A stretch of 64,000 bases of DNA. Origin: Endomychus coccineus. Taxonomy: Eukaryota > Arthropoda > Insecta > Coleoptera > Endomychidae. The notes under the pieces are model-generated. The model did no database searches. It had not been told where the DNA came from and was given only the letters and a program-made list of their open reading frames with translations. Within the stretch, counting starts at the first letter, position 1, and every line of letters starts with the position of its first letter. Location: positions 40,972,012-41,036,011 of the forward strand of contig OY294070.1 of NCBI GenBank assembly GCA_958510875.1, in the 5' to 3' direction. The position numbers and the translations under genes are program-made. Of the stretch, positions 23,667 through 34,861 are shown in pieces.

Positions 23667-24384
23667 TTATAAATCTTCTTTCATGTGCTTGTTATTAATG
23701 TGAAGTTTCAAGCTCAATGGGTAAAAGGTTTCAAAATCACAATTCTGACATTTATGTATCTCTTCTTTAGTGTGCTTAGCATTAATGTGACTTTTCAAAC
23801 GCGAACGTGTAGCAGTTTCATAATCGCAATGTTTACATTTGAATATTTTATTCTTCGTATGTTTAACATTCACATGGTATTTCAATTTTTGAATACTAGT
23901 GGTTTCATGATCACAATATAGACATTTATGCACCTCCCCCTTAGTATGTTTTGCGTTCATGTGATATTTCAAATGTGAGAGCATAGAAGTTTCATGATCA
24001 CAATACTCGCATCTGAATATTTTCTCCTTCGTATGCTTAACGTTCACATGATATTTCAATTTTCGATGAGTAGTAGTTTCATGATCACAATATTGACATT
24101 TATGTAGCTCCTCTCTCTTATGATTTGCCCTGATGTGTTTATTCAAATGCGAAAGCATATATGTTTCATGATCGCAATGTTCACAATGGTATATTTTCTC
24201 CCACGTATGATGTTTGATGTTCACATGGGTTTTCACATTTTGAAGGCTAGTGGTTTCATGTTCGCAATATTTACTAATATCAGATAACTTGTTATCTACA
24301 CAATCTGAATTTTCTTCATACGGATCAGGTTTGAATTTTATTAGATGATTTCCGAACTGTTCATCAAAGTCATGGTCTTCTATC
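23667..24384 (-). CDS. C2H2 zinc-finger gene 2, exon 2 (contracted array)
   Basis: A paralog of gene 1 exon 2 with the same TTTTAG acceptor, acidic spacer and frame, encoding 238 residues. It holds 7 finger positions: the degenerate first one (KYCEHE), then six competent C-x2-C-x12-H-x4-H fingers. Fingers 1-5 match gene 1 fingers 1-5, and fingers 6-7 match gene 1 fingers 17-18, so 11 fingers are absent in frame relative to gene 1. The frame is open throughout. No exon 1 was found upstream; the expected position falls in or beyond the N gap at 31095. The copy may therefore be unexpressed, or use another promoter or first exon. Confidence 0.75.
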
Positions 24385-24535
24385 CTAAAATTAATCCATT
24401 GTAAGTATGTATGATACTGACATAGTTTCTAGTTTTGGGCATGTTTTCAAATTCAATCAGTAAAAAAAAGAGCTGTAAGGGTATCAATCCCAAAGGTTTA
24501 TGATTACTCAATTAAACTTTGATTGGTCAGAAATA
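24385..24535. repeat. conserved start of the intron upstream of gene 2 exon 2
   Basis: The sequence matches 7529-7690 in gene 1, including the stretch with AGAGCTGTAAGGGTATCAAT, then diverges abruptly near 24535. This is the breakpoint of that part of the duplicated block or of a later insertion. Confidence 0.75.
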
Positions 24536-24766
24536 TGTGAAGAAATCGGACATTTATACAGTTTATGCACTAGCGGGTTTAATGTACTTTAACGCCTACA
24601 GTTTTCATATTTTATATTAATAATACAGTTGGGCAATTACACTAATCCATCACGTGCGTAGAATGCATTTATGCCTTCACCTTGTAATGGCCCAAAGGCG
24701 TTATACACGCCACAGGCCATTAACGACTATTTTACGCCCTTGACATATATATAAAAACCTATAAAT

Positions 24767-24965
24767 AAGAAATATACACCCTTATCCATTACAAGTACTC
24801 TTAAAGTACTGAGGACCTTTCGTCTACCAAGTAACAATCATCAGAGTGGAGTAAATTAGCAATCAAAATGTGCCTGTTTAAATACTATTTGGGGATAATA
24901 ATGCAAGCAAGGGGTTACGCTCAGCTGGAGATAAATCGGAATTTAATCATAAGAAGAATAACAAG
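24767..24965 (-). mobile_element. Penelope-like type B terminal repeat and C-terminus
   Basis: Contains the type B end motif (AAGTACTGAGGACCTTTCG.., then ATCATCAGAG) and the reverse complement of codons for LNSDLSPAE, the C-terminal peptide of the fragment at 1-839. The body of the element continues at 26225 after an inserted LINE piece. Confidence 0.7.
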
Positions 24966-25118
24966 AAATATATAACAAAAATAATATCTAATGGGAATAA
25001 TGAAAATAACATTTTTAGATTACATGGTGACAAATAACCTTATCTAACCACACATAATAAGACATTGTGAACAAATAACATTAAAGTTTGTCGTCATGAC
25101 AAATATCGAATATGTAGA

Positions 25119-26210
25119 TCATACATTTGTATTAGACCTAACATTGTAAAAAGTTAAAGGACAGCGAGAAGATAATCTAGGTACAATTAAATTTAATAAA
25201 CCTAATAAGTAACTGCAGTCAATATTATAATTCAACAAATTATGGAGGAATATTGTGGTTCTTATTATTCTTTTCAGTTCAAGTGTCAGAATCAAAAATA
25301 GATAATAATAATTGATGGTTGAAACCTCTTCTAGGACAGATATTGAAGGTTCTAAACCAGAGATATTTAGAATATTAAGGTTAAATGCTCTCAATTAGTG
25401 TAATCTGGAATTAATACTCAGGCTTCCAGATGAGCGAAGCATATTCCAGTTTTGGTCTAACTAATGAATTGAATAGTGTTTGTAGTACCTCCAAATTGTT
25501 GAAATTTTTGGAATGCCTAAGTACAAACCCTAAAGTTCTATTAGCTTTAGCACACATATCATTTATATGTAGATTAAAAGTGAACTGATGAACGTATAGA
25601 ACACCTAAGTCTTTGACTGTAGTATTACGAGAAATGATTATTGAATCTAAAAGATAATCGAAGGAAATAGGTTGGACTTTAGACTGAAGTTAACAACACA
25701 ACATTTACTAATATTTAGACTCAATTTATTGTTGGCGCACCATTCAAAAATATTGTTCAGATCATTTTGTAGTGCATAGCAGTCATCTATGGTCTTTATT
25801 TCTGAAAATATTTTTAAGTCATCAGCAAAAATTTCAACCCGATTATGATTTCAGCCAAATCATTAATAAATAACAGGAACAGTGGAGGACTAAGGTTTGA
25901 ACCTTGATGGACACCGGATTTGGCGATAAATGAATTTGATCTTTGAACGTAATACTGCACAAACTGCGATCTATTGATGAGATATGAGCAAAAAAAATGC
26001 TACTAAGGAGGTACTAAGCCCAATGGATTTGAGCTTTCTCAGAAGAATAGTGTGATCAAGTTTATCAAAGGTTTCCGAAAAATTTGTATATAATACATCA
26101 ACCTTTCCTTGGTTGTCAAGAACAGCAGCAATATACGTGTTCAAACAAGTACGATTCGTAACCGTAGATCTCCTTTGATATAATATTCAAAATATGTTCG
26201 GCTAATGCTG
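25119..26210 (-). mobile_element. non-LTR retrotransposon RT fragment (Jockey/CR1-like)
   Basis: Minus-strand translation in shifting frames gives a TVTNRTCLNTYI segment, VDVLYTNFSETFDKLDH, SYLINRSQFVQYYV, SGVHQGSNLSPPLFLLFIND, a degraded catalytic region and RPKLEYAS-like thumb residues near 25450. This is the standard order of RT motifs in Jockey/CR1-type LINEs. Many stops and frameshifts are present. It separates two parts of a type B Penelope copy. Confidence 0.75.
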
Positions 26211-26224
26211 ATTTTTACCATTAT

Positions 26225-26900
26225 TTTTCTTTAATGTTATAATGTTCCCGCATAGGATTTTGAACACGACAATCGATTTTGTAAATCCCGGATTTGTCGA
26301 AGTCGAAAAATTTATAAAGGTGTTGCCTAAACGTTTTTTTTTTTAGTTTGTTCTTCTTACATCTGTAAAAAATGTTGAAAACAAATTAAGTAATTTATTA
26401 ATTACTCAAAGATGTTAAGTGAAACTTTTGAATTTTATTGAAGTAATTGAAGATGATGACTCTAATTTGGTTAGTGGGTTGCGTTCCAATTGCCTTTTTG
26501 TTTTGAAATTTAAGATTTGCTGAAGTTATTCAACTGCGTTGTGGTAATTTTGCTGGCTCAAGGGGATGTTCTATGAATTATACTATTAAATGGAGCTACT
26601 TTATTTCTAAATGGTGTATCTGAATCCGCCGCAGTATACCTATTTGTTTGAGTGGGTTTTCTGTATAAGTGAAATCTAAGTGATTAACATCTTTTATAAT
26701 ACTATTGTTAAGAAATAATCGCCCTTATCCACTAGATATACTATTAAAGTACTGAGGACGTTTCATCAGAGTTTACTATGAAGGTTGTTTCTATTTCGAC
26801 AGTGAATTTCAGTGAATCAAATTGGCTATTAAGCCATGTAAATCAAAATACTTACTCATAATTACGAAAATATCGTCAACATATCTATACATAACAAACT
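26225..26900 (-). mobile_element. Penelope-like type B fragment (GIY-YIG to RT)
   Basis: The reverse complement matches 1-620: the KSGIYKIDC endonuclease start near 26290, the linker, and the RT end with the catalytic region near 26880. Between 26690 and 26780 the RT sequence is interrupted by about 80 bases that contain the type B terminal-repeat motif ACTATTAAAGTACTGAGGAC, as if a terminal-repeat piece had been inserted there. Confidence 0.75.
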
Positions 26901-27746
26901 TTTTTTTTTAGATGCACTTAGGACTTGGTGTGTAATTAATCATCTGGAGCTTAGTGTTAGTCAGAGCACTGTAATGACTTTTACCAAGAAAGTACTATTT
27001 ACAATTATAAACTAGTTGATCCAGCTATTACTACTAGCTCCAACAAATGCTGGGCTTTATCATCGGAAATTGCCGCCTATTTAAAAGTGATTCAGTAATA
27101 ATGTTATACAATTCACTCTCATTATACCATTCTGCAGAACACACGTTATCATTTTCACCAATTATCTAAATCTTTAGATTCTAAGAGATGGTCGGGGTGA
27201 CATATTTAAGTATTTAAATGTATTTCTAGTGACATATGTAAAGCTGTGTATATTAGGTAATATGAATTGTCTTTATTGTAACTATATTATATATACTCCT
27301 AAGCTCTTCAAGAGGTGTCTGTCCCGTTGAGCTAGTATAATTAAATAAATAAATATAAACTTTTCTATATTACATACATTAATAAGTTAGTTTACTTGGG
27401 ATTGTTTTAATTTGTCTAAAATCTAAATATGACAATTTTTCAAGAAGAATAATTAAAATCAGAAAAGGATGTGAACAAAACTACTGTTTCAACTTGTTGG
27501 ATCCCGACAGAACTGTGAAGCATAGCATATATTGGTTGAGTTAAGCTTATATATTTCCATAAAAGCATTTGTCAGGATAAATTATTAGCTTTTATCAACA
27601 TAACCAGAAATTAAATAAACTCAATACGGTCACGGCAACTTAACAATACAGAAGCATTATATAATTGTAACCTAACACCATATTCATATTTAGAAATCTA
27701 AACAGGTATATAAATTATTTGATGAGTTTATGATTTTTTCTATATA

Positions 27747-29635
27747 CAGGGTGTCCTCGAACTGCGTGGCAAAAATAGAGCCGAAGATTCTTCGATTCGA
27801 AAAAAATTTGATGAGCCTTTTTACTTTTGCCTCAAGTGTCTTGTTTAGCCGGTAGAGGGCTTCAAAGTTGCAGAAAAATTTTTGTATTTTCGGTATAACT
27901 TGAGAACGTGATAGAGGACTTCTACAATATTTGGCAGGTGAGTTACTGTCAATAATAGCCGTTTTTGACAGCGGAGCACAGAGCCTTAGAAACCATAGAA
28001 ATGGTTCAAACTTGAGGATGTATTGGGAAAAGTGTCCAGAACTTTTTTGTGGTCAATGTAATTCACTCGATATTTCTTATGTAGATAGCTTATCTAATTT
28101 GAAAGCTTTTTTTACTCTTAGAAAATTTTGATAAAATCAACGGATTAGCTTGAAAAAATTAATTTTTGAGTCTCTGCAATTTTGGCTTACTAATTTTACT
28201 TGATTAAAATACCTTAGTTGCCTTTGCTTTTCTAATGTCATTTTGGCATTTGGAGAATTTATTTTCAGTTTTTACTTTGCTTTCCGTAAAAATTTCATAA
28301 AATTATGGCTCAAAATTTCACTAACACTGAAATGGTTAATATGTTATTGATTTATGGACTTTGTCGTTGCAATGGCCGGAGAAGTGTACAAGTTTATAGG
28401 GAAAAATATCCGCACCGCAGAATTCCAAATCGGCAAACCTTTGCTAATATCGAGAGGCGACTTCGCGAAACTGGCAGATTTGAGGCAAATCGCAGAGAAA
28501 CTGAACGCAGACGGACAAGAAGGACGTTAGAGCTCGAAGAAGAGATACTGGAAGCGGTTGAAACTGAACCTAGGATAAGCACACGACGTTTGGGACTTCG
28601 TATTGGAGCCTCAAAATCATTAGTTCATAATGTACTGAAAGAAGAACTGTTGTATCCCTATCATATTAAAACAGTTCAAGACTTATTGCCCATGGATCCA
28701 GGTTATTGGCTAGATTTCTGTCGGTTTATTGACTGATTTGACGCCCTGCGACTTCTTTCTATGGGGCGCTTTGAAGTCGAAAGTTTATGCAGCTCCAATA
28801 AACGCAGGAGAGGAATTGTTGCAACGAATTAATCATGAAGCGGATTTATTGAAGAATGATCCTGAAGTACTAGCCAGAGTTCAATTCAATTTCTTGAAAC
28901 GAATTAATTTGTGTATTCAGGAAAATGGGCAACATTTCGAACAATTGATGCCTTAGCGATTTCTCAAAAAGTTTTGTTGTTTCTTTTAATTTAGCATTTG
29001 TTTTTCCTAAATAAACACATCGTTTCCCCATTTCTATTGTTTTTATTATTCGTGTTTTACCGAGATATTAACCATTTCAGTGTTAGTGAAATTTTGAGCC
29101 ATAATTTTATAAAATTTTTACGAAAAGCAAAGTAAAATCTGACAGTTTTGAGAATAAATTCTCCAAATGCCAAAATGACATTAGAAAAGCAAAGGCAACT
29201 AAGGTATTTTAATCAAATAAAATTAGTAAGTCAAAATTGCAGACTCGAAAATTAATTTTTTCAAGCTAAAAAAAGTTTTCAAATTAGATAAGCGATATAC
29301 GTAAAAAATATTGAGTGAATTACATCGACCATAAAAAAAGTTCTGGACACTTTTCCCGTTACATCTTCAAGTTTGAGCCATTTCTATGGTCTCTAAGGCT
29401 CTGTGCTCCGCTCTCAAACACGGCTATTATTGACACTAACTCACCTGCCAAATATTGTAAAAGTCCTCCATCACGTTCTCAAGTTATACCGAAAAAACAA
29501 AATTATTTTTGCAACTTTGAAGCCCTCTACCGGCTAAACAGGACACTTGAGGCAAAAGTAAAAAGGCTCATCAAATTTTTTTCGAATCAAAGAATCTTTG
29601 GTTTTATTTTTGCCACGCAGTTCGAGGACACCCTG
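27747..29635 (+). mobile_element. mariner-like element with TIRs of about 570-596 bp
   Basis: The element begins CAGGGTGTCCTCGAACTGCG and ends with its inverse, flanked by TA on each side (27745-27746, 29636-29637). Block A has the uninterrupted target near 9010. The left arm spans 27747-28342 and the right arm 29065-29635, with small indels between them. The arms run past the transposase start codon at 28305, so the first 12 codons lie inside the inverted repeat. Between the arms are only 722 bases with a deleted transposase gene. With no catalytic core it could move only with enzyme from elsewhere. Confidence 0.93.
28305..28956 (+). pseudogene. mariner-like transposase (DUF4817-type helix-turn-helix), internally deleted
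   Basis: The frame from ATG 28305 encodes the DNA-binding half: FTNTEMVNMLLIYGLC, a YPHRRIPNRQTFANI helix-turn-helix segment and RISTRRLGLRIGASKSLVHN, ending MDPGYWLDFCRFID and a stop at 28736. A second frame from 28729 begins LTPCDFFLWGALKSKVYA, the block holding the last catalytic aspartate, and ends at 28956. The stretch with the first two catalytic aspartates is missing, and the join is also frameshifted. Related catalytic-half relics lie at 33850-34500 and 62374-62703. It cannot be an active enzyme. Confidence 0.9.
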
Positions 29636-30388
29636 TATATCGACGGAATTAGCGTTCAAAACTATTGAAGAAATAATAAAGATAATGAAGAAGAAATAAA
29701 AAACAATCATCAGTTTCATTTTCAATTTGATAATAAATATTTGAAATTTTTTTTAAACTATGGGCAACCCTGTGATAGTAGCATTGGCTTGATCGCCATG
29801 TGATAGTAGGATTGGCCCCTCAGTTCGTTCAGAGTTTGGAATTGGTTTGGTTGGAATAAAAGAGGATTCCATAACAACCATATGTAATCATCACTTAACA
29901 ATACAAGGTATTGTTTCCCGGCAATACCTACCTATTTGGACAACTATGCTATCAGCATTTACTAGATATTCTGAATGAATAAATATAAATGGATCAAATT
30001 TAGTTAAAATGATATTTTTATTCCTCTAAACGTGATATACATATATTTAATATCTATTAAATAAAGTGTATATTGTAACCTCTCTGATAATGCATATTAT
30101 GCATTATCAATGTTTTATCATAATTAATGAATCAAGATGTAATGACAAACTTCTTTGCAATCACAACCGCTAGAGTCCCGTATTAAAAGAGATATTTATG
30201 GATAATTTTTTAACTGAAATACATGGAACCCCACCCCCTTAACCTAATTAAGAGGTTCATATTTTGTTATAGATTCTTGATGACATCATAGCCATCTTTC
30301 ATTGAAACTAATAGACAATGTAATATTACATTACACATTCCTAAGATTCATAAATTTAATTCATCCAAATATTATATTCACAATTGAA

Positions 30389-31050
30389 ATGGTGGAAGCA
30401 AATTACACAAATTTTTTAGAGTTAAATATCAAGAAAATTTATAATATGTTTGATTTGTCATTATTTCGTAACCCACCTATACTAATCTGCAAGCTACACA
30501 TATCAAACAATAATTTTGATAGAGTTGAATGTTATTGAACAAATTGCTGTGAATAATGAATGGAAAAAATGATACAAGTTGTCTATTAACTCAAAAGTAT
30601 TTTTATGTTAGAATCACCTATTAAGGGGACACACACTACTAAAATTTAAAATTTACCAAGTAATTTGAGCATCAATGAAACATATAGAGCACATAATAAT
30701 TTTGCTAGGTCTATCAAAAATAATAAAGATAAATCAACCGATGAAGACTATGTGGAGTTTACAAGATGACATGTGGGATTTGCCCTAAGATATAACATTG
30801 GTCAGAGGGTAACAACATAGTCATAGTTTCACTAATAATAAATCTGGTTCAATCTTTGCAGGATATTTAATCATGGAAAACCATAACTTTAATGATAATT
30901 TTTAGAATTTACACATACAGAATAAAAGTAGAATTTGCTGAAATGCCTAGAAATTATTAAGTTCCTATCAGAAATCTGTTATCCTGCTGAACAATCAACA
31001 AATAGTATCAGTTCTCCCATATTAAATTTGTATAATTACATTATTTAGAG
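30389..31050 (+). mobile_element. Penelope-like element fragment, block B
   Basis: Near copy of 9785-10525, preceded here by a slightly longer readable RT end (FINLIHPNIIFTIE, then NYTNFLELNIKK). It is equally broken. Confidence 0.7.
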
Positions 31051-31094
31051 AAAACAAATTTGGAAAACCCATTTTTCATTGACATGATCTGTTT

Positions 31095-31294
31095 NNNNNN
31101 NNNNNNNNNNNNNNNNNNNNNNNNNNNNNNNNNNNNNNNNNNNNNNNNNNNNNNNNNNNNNNNNNNNNNNNNNNNNNNNNNNNNNNNNNNNNNNNNNNNN
31201 NNNNNNNNNNNNNNNNNNNNNNNNNNNNNNNNNNNNNNNNNNNNNNNNNNNNNNNNNNNNNNNNNNNNNNNNNNNNNNNNNNNNNNNNNNNNNN
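31095..31294. other. assembly gap (200 N)
   Basis: The bases are unknown. Block A continues here with sequence leading to exon 1 of gene 1, so a matching exon of gene 2 could be hidden or lost in this gap. Confidence 1.
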
Positions 31295-32192
31295 AACACA
31301 CTACTTGTCTACTCTATACATAGACCTCTTTGATTATGCCTTCAGGTGCATTTTAAAATATTTAAGAAACTATAATTTCGCGCGCGAATCTATTGTACCG
31401 ACCCTCGCTTATTGTTAATGAAATTCTGCGCTAGTTTTTTATGATGAATTATGATTATGAAAGAATCTCCGTACGCTGTTCCAAACTTAAATAACAGATG
31501 GATTTTTTTGTAATTTGCTCGAAGATTTTGTCGATAGGCGCGAAATTGGTCTCTCTAGAGGCCCAAACACATTTATTACGATAGCTTCATTTCCACTCAA
31601 CCTAAATCGACCTGCTTGGAAATAGAATACTCGTTATGAAAACCTCTAATGAAGGGTTTCGTAAAAAAATGTTAACCTCAAAAAATTTTTCGGTTTATAA
31701 ACCTTCCAACCAAAATGCTTGGATTTTGGTTATTAGGTGCAGAATAATAAAATCTTTTGAATGATTTTAGTTTTAGATCGATTACATGAGTATTTCGTCT
31801 GAAACTCGTAAAATAAGGATTTTTCAAAATGACCGATTTTGGCGACAAAAAATGAGGTAAGTCAAAATACCAGAAACCGAAAGAAGAGAAATAAAAATAC
31901 TATCTTCTCACCGAAACAGAATATGAAAAATTAAAAACTCTGACATATACTCAATTTTTCAATGTGCTAAAAAACACACTTTGACTAGAGCCAAAAATCG
32001 CGTATTAACTTGTCCAACAACGTGTGGTTAAATATTTTTCCATACAAAACATAGTTTTGTCTCAAACCGAAAAAAAATCGAAAAATGGCCATTTTTGGGT
32101 TCAAAAAATGGCCATAGTATCAAAATACATAATAGACAAAAATTAGACCTCGCGGAAATTCGGACAAAAATCGTCGATTTTCATTCTTAAAT
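31295..32192. other. unassigned repeat-like stretch
   Basis: No coding pattern is seen. Homopolymer-rich phrases such as CCATTTTTGGGTTCAAAAAA suggest old non-coding repeat sequence. Confidence 0.4.
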
Positions 32193-32200
32193 GCCTGGAC

Positions 32201-32804
32201 CATGGTCGCATATACAGGTCTGGGAACTCGAGGCTGTTTCCTATATGAGAAGTGAGTCCGCTAAGCGTCAGGTGTTGCATAGTACCAAAAGGGTGGCGCA
32301 TGAGTCGAGGAATGATCTCTGGCACGTATACGACCGTGTTCTCTGGCAACTGTCATTATTGACTTGTAAACACAAGGAATACCGGCGTTTTTAGAAAAAA
32401 ATTACGAAACCGTGCATTGTTCCGAAATGCAAAACGTGGTACAAAAGTGTAAAGCAAGAAACTTCTGGTTTTAAAGTGCCGAAAGATGCAGAAATGCGAA
32501 AAAAGTGGATGCTTGCGATTCTGGAAAGAAATCGTTTTAACGAGGTCTTTTATGTGTGTGAAAAAGGGAAAGTTATTTTTAAGGTGAATAATACATTTTG
32601 ACAAGAGTAACAGTTCTATTCCTCTCTCAAATCAGAATAGTAAATATTGCGTTACGAGAAAAAATTATTTTACTTAATAATGTGATTGTTGCCATATTTC
32701 GATCCAAGCGCTATCTGGTGGCTGAGCGAGGGACTACGAATTTGGCGACATGTAAGAGACTCATGTCAAACAATAGAGTTCCCAGACCTGTATGTACGAC
32801 CGTG
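32201..32804 (+). mobile_element. short P-like element with a THAP domain, copy 1
   Basis: A 604-bp element with inverted ends CATGGTCGCATATACAGGTC and its near-inverse, flanked by an 8-bp duplication GCCTGGAC/GCCTGGAT (32193-32200, 32805-32812). From about 32395 the plus strand reads KPCIVPKC, SGFKVPKDAEMRKKWMLAI, then FYVCEK: the C-x3-C, FP-like, W and second cysteine pattern of a THAP zinc-binding domain, with the final C-x2-H histidine replaced. THAP domains are the DNA-binding domains of P-element transposases. No catalytic region is present, so it is non-autonomous. It sits beside the hAT fragment at 32813-33330. Confidence 0.8.
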
Positions 32805-32812
32805 GCCTGGAT

Positions 32813-33330
32813 TATAATGACATTGAATGTTATATTGCAAATCAAACATAGTGCTTTCTTACTGAACTCAATTACGAAATATTGAAATTTCCATTGATCT
32901 TTGGATGTTCTGCATTCACTGTCTACTTTTCGCTTCTTTTCCATTCTAGTAAATCACACACAAAAACAACAAGTCAAATCAAAATACTGTTACGAAGATG
33001 TCTTTTAAACACGCACAAACAGGCACTTTCGCTTCCTTCGCCTTCCCTAGGCGGGCTGACTCGCGGTCGCGCCGCTAGCCTTTTTATATTCCAATTACTG
33101 GCATCTAGAAGTGAGTGGAATACACCAGAACTTTCTCGAAACAACGAGATTATTCACGAATGATTAATTGTTACTGCGACAGTACTACTAGCGCTATCTG
33201 TTAGCGATAAAGGGTACTACCAATACCTATTTCCGCGTGTGACCACTAGGTGTCGTCATACGTAGCGGTCGTAACAATTAAGTACTGTTAGTATACAATA
33301 GTAATTGAACTAGAAATTATAGATAATGGC
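32813..33330 (-). mobile_element. hAT element 5' fragment (GTF2IRD2-like BED domain start)
   Basis: The minus strand from 32944 reads MEKKRKVDSECRTSKDQW and KALCLICN, the conserved N-terminus of GTF2IRD2/ZBED5-like hAT transposases (BED-type zinc finger). The 5' leader down to 33330 matches 60290-60700 of the larger hAT copy in inverted orientation. The P-like element truncates it inside the zinc finger. Confidence 0.8.
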
Positions 33331-33339
33331 AGGAAAATT

Positions 33340-33850
33340 AAAACGTTTGGCCCTTAGAACTTACTGGAGTTAACAGTTTGAAAGTATCCATTTTGCAATC
33401 TTTCGAATCATGTGGTTCAGTACATTTAGAACAGACAAGGTTAGGTTAGGATGGTGACAATCATTTGATTTGATAGTAACCTGTACATTTGTCACAACTT
33501 ACAATATGTAAATATTGTTACCTATACAGACTCTTTGCAGCTCTAGCATCTTCTTATAAGCAGATCCATTACATTCTAAAAAAACATATTTGCTATCACG
33601 TGTTTTTGTTGTATTAATTATTTTAACTTCCATTAAGTTCTTATCACTAAGATAATCGTTTTGGTTTATGACAGCGTTTACAATATTTTCCTTTTTAAAA
33701 TTACCACTATTATTGGCTAGCAATACACTTGGTTTTGTTAGCTTAGTTTCTTCCACAACTTAACTATGTCCTAAATTTTTAGTTAATTCACTTTTAATTT
33801 TTTCTGTAGCAGCACGAGTTTTGCATTTTAATAATATAGTCAATGTCTTT
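33340..33850 (-). mobile_element. non-LTR retrotransposon ORF1 (gag-like) fragment
   Basis: Minus-strand frames give LLKCKTRAATEKIKSELTK, then TRDSKYVFLECNGSAYKKM and CIGNNIY (an RRM-like gag segment), followed after a frameshift by a zinc-knuckle-like CSKCTEPHDSKDC. This layout fits ORF1 of Jockey/I-type LINEs. No RT follows on this strand. Confidence 0.55.
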
Positions 33851-34500
33851 TCGACGCTGATCAAAATGATGAGAACTTCATTAATAATATTTTATGGACA
33901 GACGAGACATGTTTTACTAGAAGAGGAATAGTTAACTTTCGCAATCAACATGTGTGGGCACATGAAAACCCCCCACGAAACCAAGCCACATAATTATAAT
34001 ATGAGTTAAGTATTAATGTTTGGATCGGGATTTACAATGGCAATCTCTTTGGCCATTACTTTCTACCGTGCCGCCTTTATTCTCTAAGCTTCTTAGAGCT
34101 TTCGGAGACAGAGAGTCTCAATATGTGGGATGACATTCCTTTTGTTATGCGAAGGCAAACTTGATGGATGCCCAGCTCATTTTGGCCGAAATGTTCGTTA
34201 GTGGCTTGATAGACATTTTGTGCAACGATTGATTGGTAGTGGGGGTTCCGTTGCTTGGCCCACGCGATCACTAGATTTAACTACATTAGATTTGTATCTA
34301 TGGGGTTATCTTAAAGATACCGTCTATGATCTACCCGGGAGGAACTACTCCTTAGAATTCAAAATGCTTGTGCAAATATTAATAATATTTTACTAAATTT
34401 CAATTTTCCATCAAAAGACGCTGTCGATTGTGCATCCAGCAAAATGGTTCCCATTTCGAACTATTTTTAATTGTGAATCTTGTCTAGAAGATATTAGAAG
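33850..34500 (+). pseudogene. mariner-like transposase, catalytic half
   Basis: Frames show ILWTDETCFTRRG (first aspartate), WAHENPP, LDGCPAHF (degraded second aspartate block) and SVAWPTRSLDLTTLDLYLWG (third). These are the blocks of a mariner/Tc-type DDE transposase, separated by frameshifts and stops. The N-terminal DNA-binding half is absent. Terminal repeats were not located. Confidence 0.75.
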
Positions 34501-34861
34501 TATGTTTAATGTTGTTTTTCCTTTAAGCCAAATCAATTTATTTAGAACTCAGTGGATAAATTTAATTATTCACAAATTCAATAATTGGTCACACGATTCT
34601 TTTTGAAGTTTTTTTTTGTTTTGAGTTGAGTTATCAAAAAATTGTAAGATACAAAAAAGGTTCTAAATTGAATGGCAAATTCTCTCTGCAGTTGGTGTTT
34701 TTAAAAAAACAGTGGCGTACGTCTTATTGAATAATGTATTTTTGAGGAAACCCGTTCGCACGCCTGTGTTGTAAATAAAATAATTACAACCACTATTCAA
34801 TGAAGAATACAAAGAAAAAGATCTGTGCAAAATTTCAGGAGGCTACTTTTTTTCATTATTA

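Larger units (their letters stand above)
26905..31094. repeat. segmental duplication block B (matches 8270-10560)
   Basis: Collinear with block A apart from the mariner-like insertion at 27747-29635 and small indels. It runs into the N gap at 31095, where block A continues toward exon 1 of gene 1. Confidence 0.85.

Noticed and set aside
23685..23921. Plus-strand frame opposite zinc-finger gene 2
   Set aside because: Antisense shadow of the finger repeats with no domain pattern.
31041..31323. Open frames through the N run
   Set aside because: They consist of unknown bases and have no meaning.
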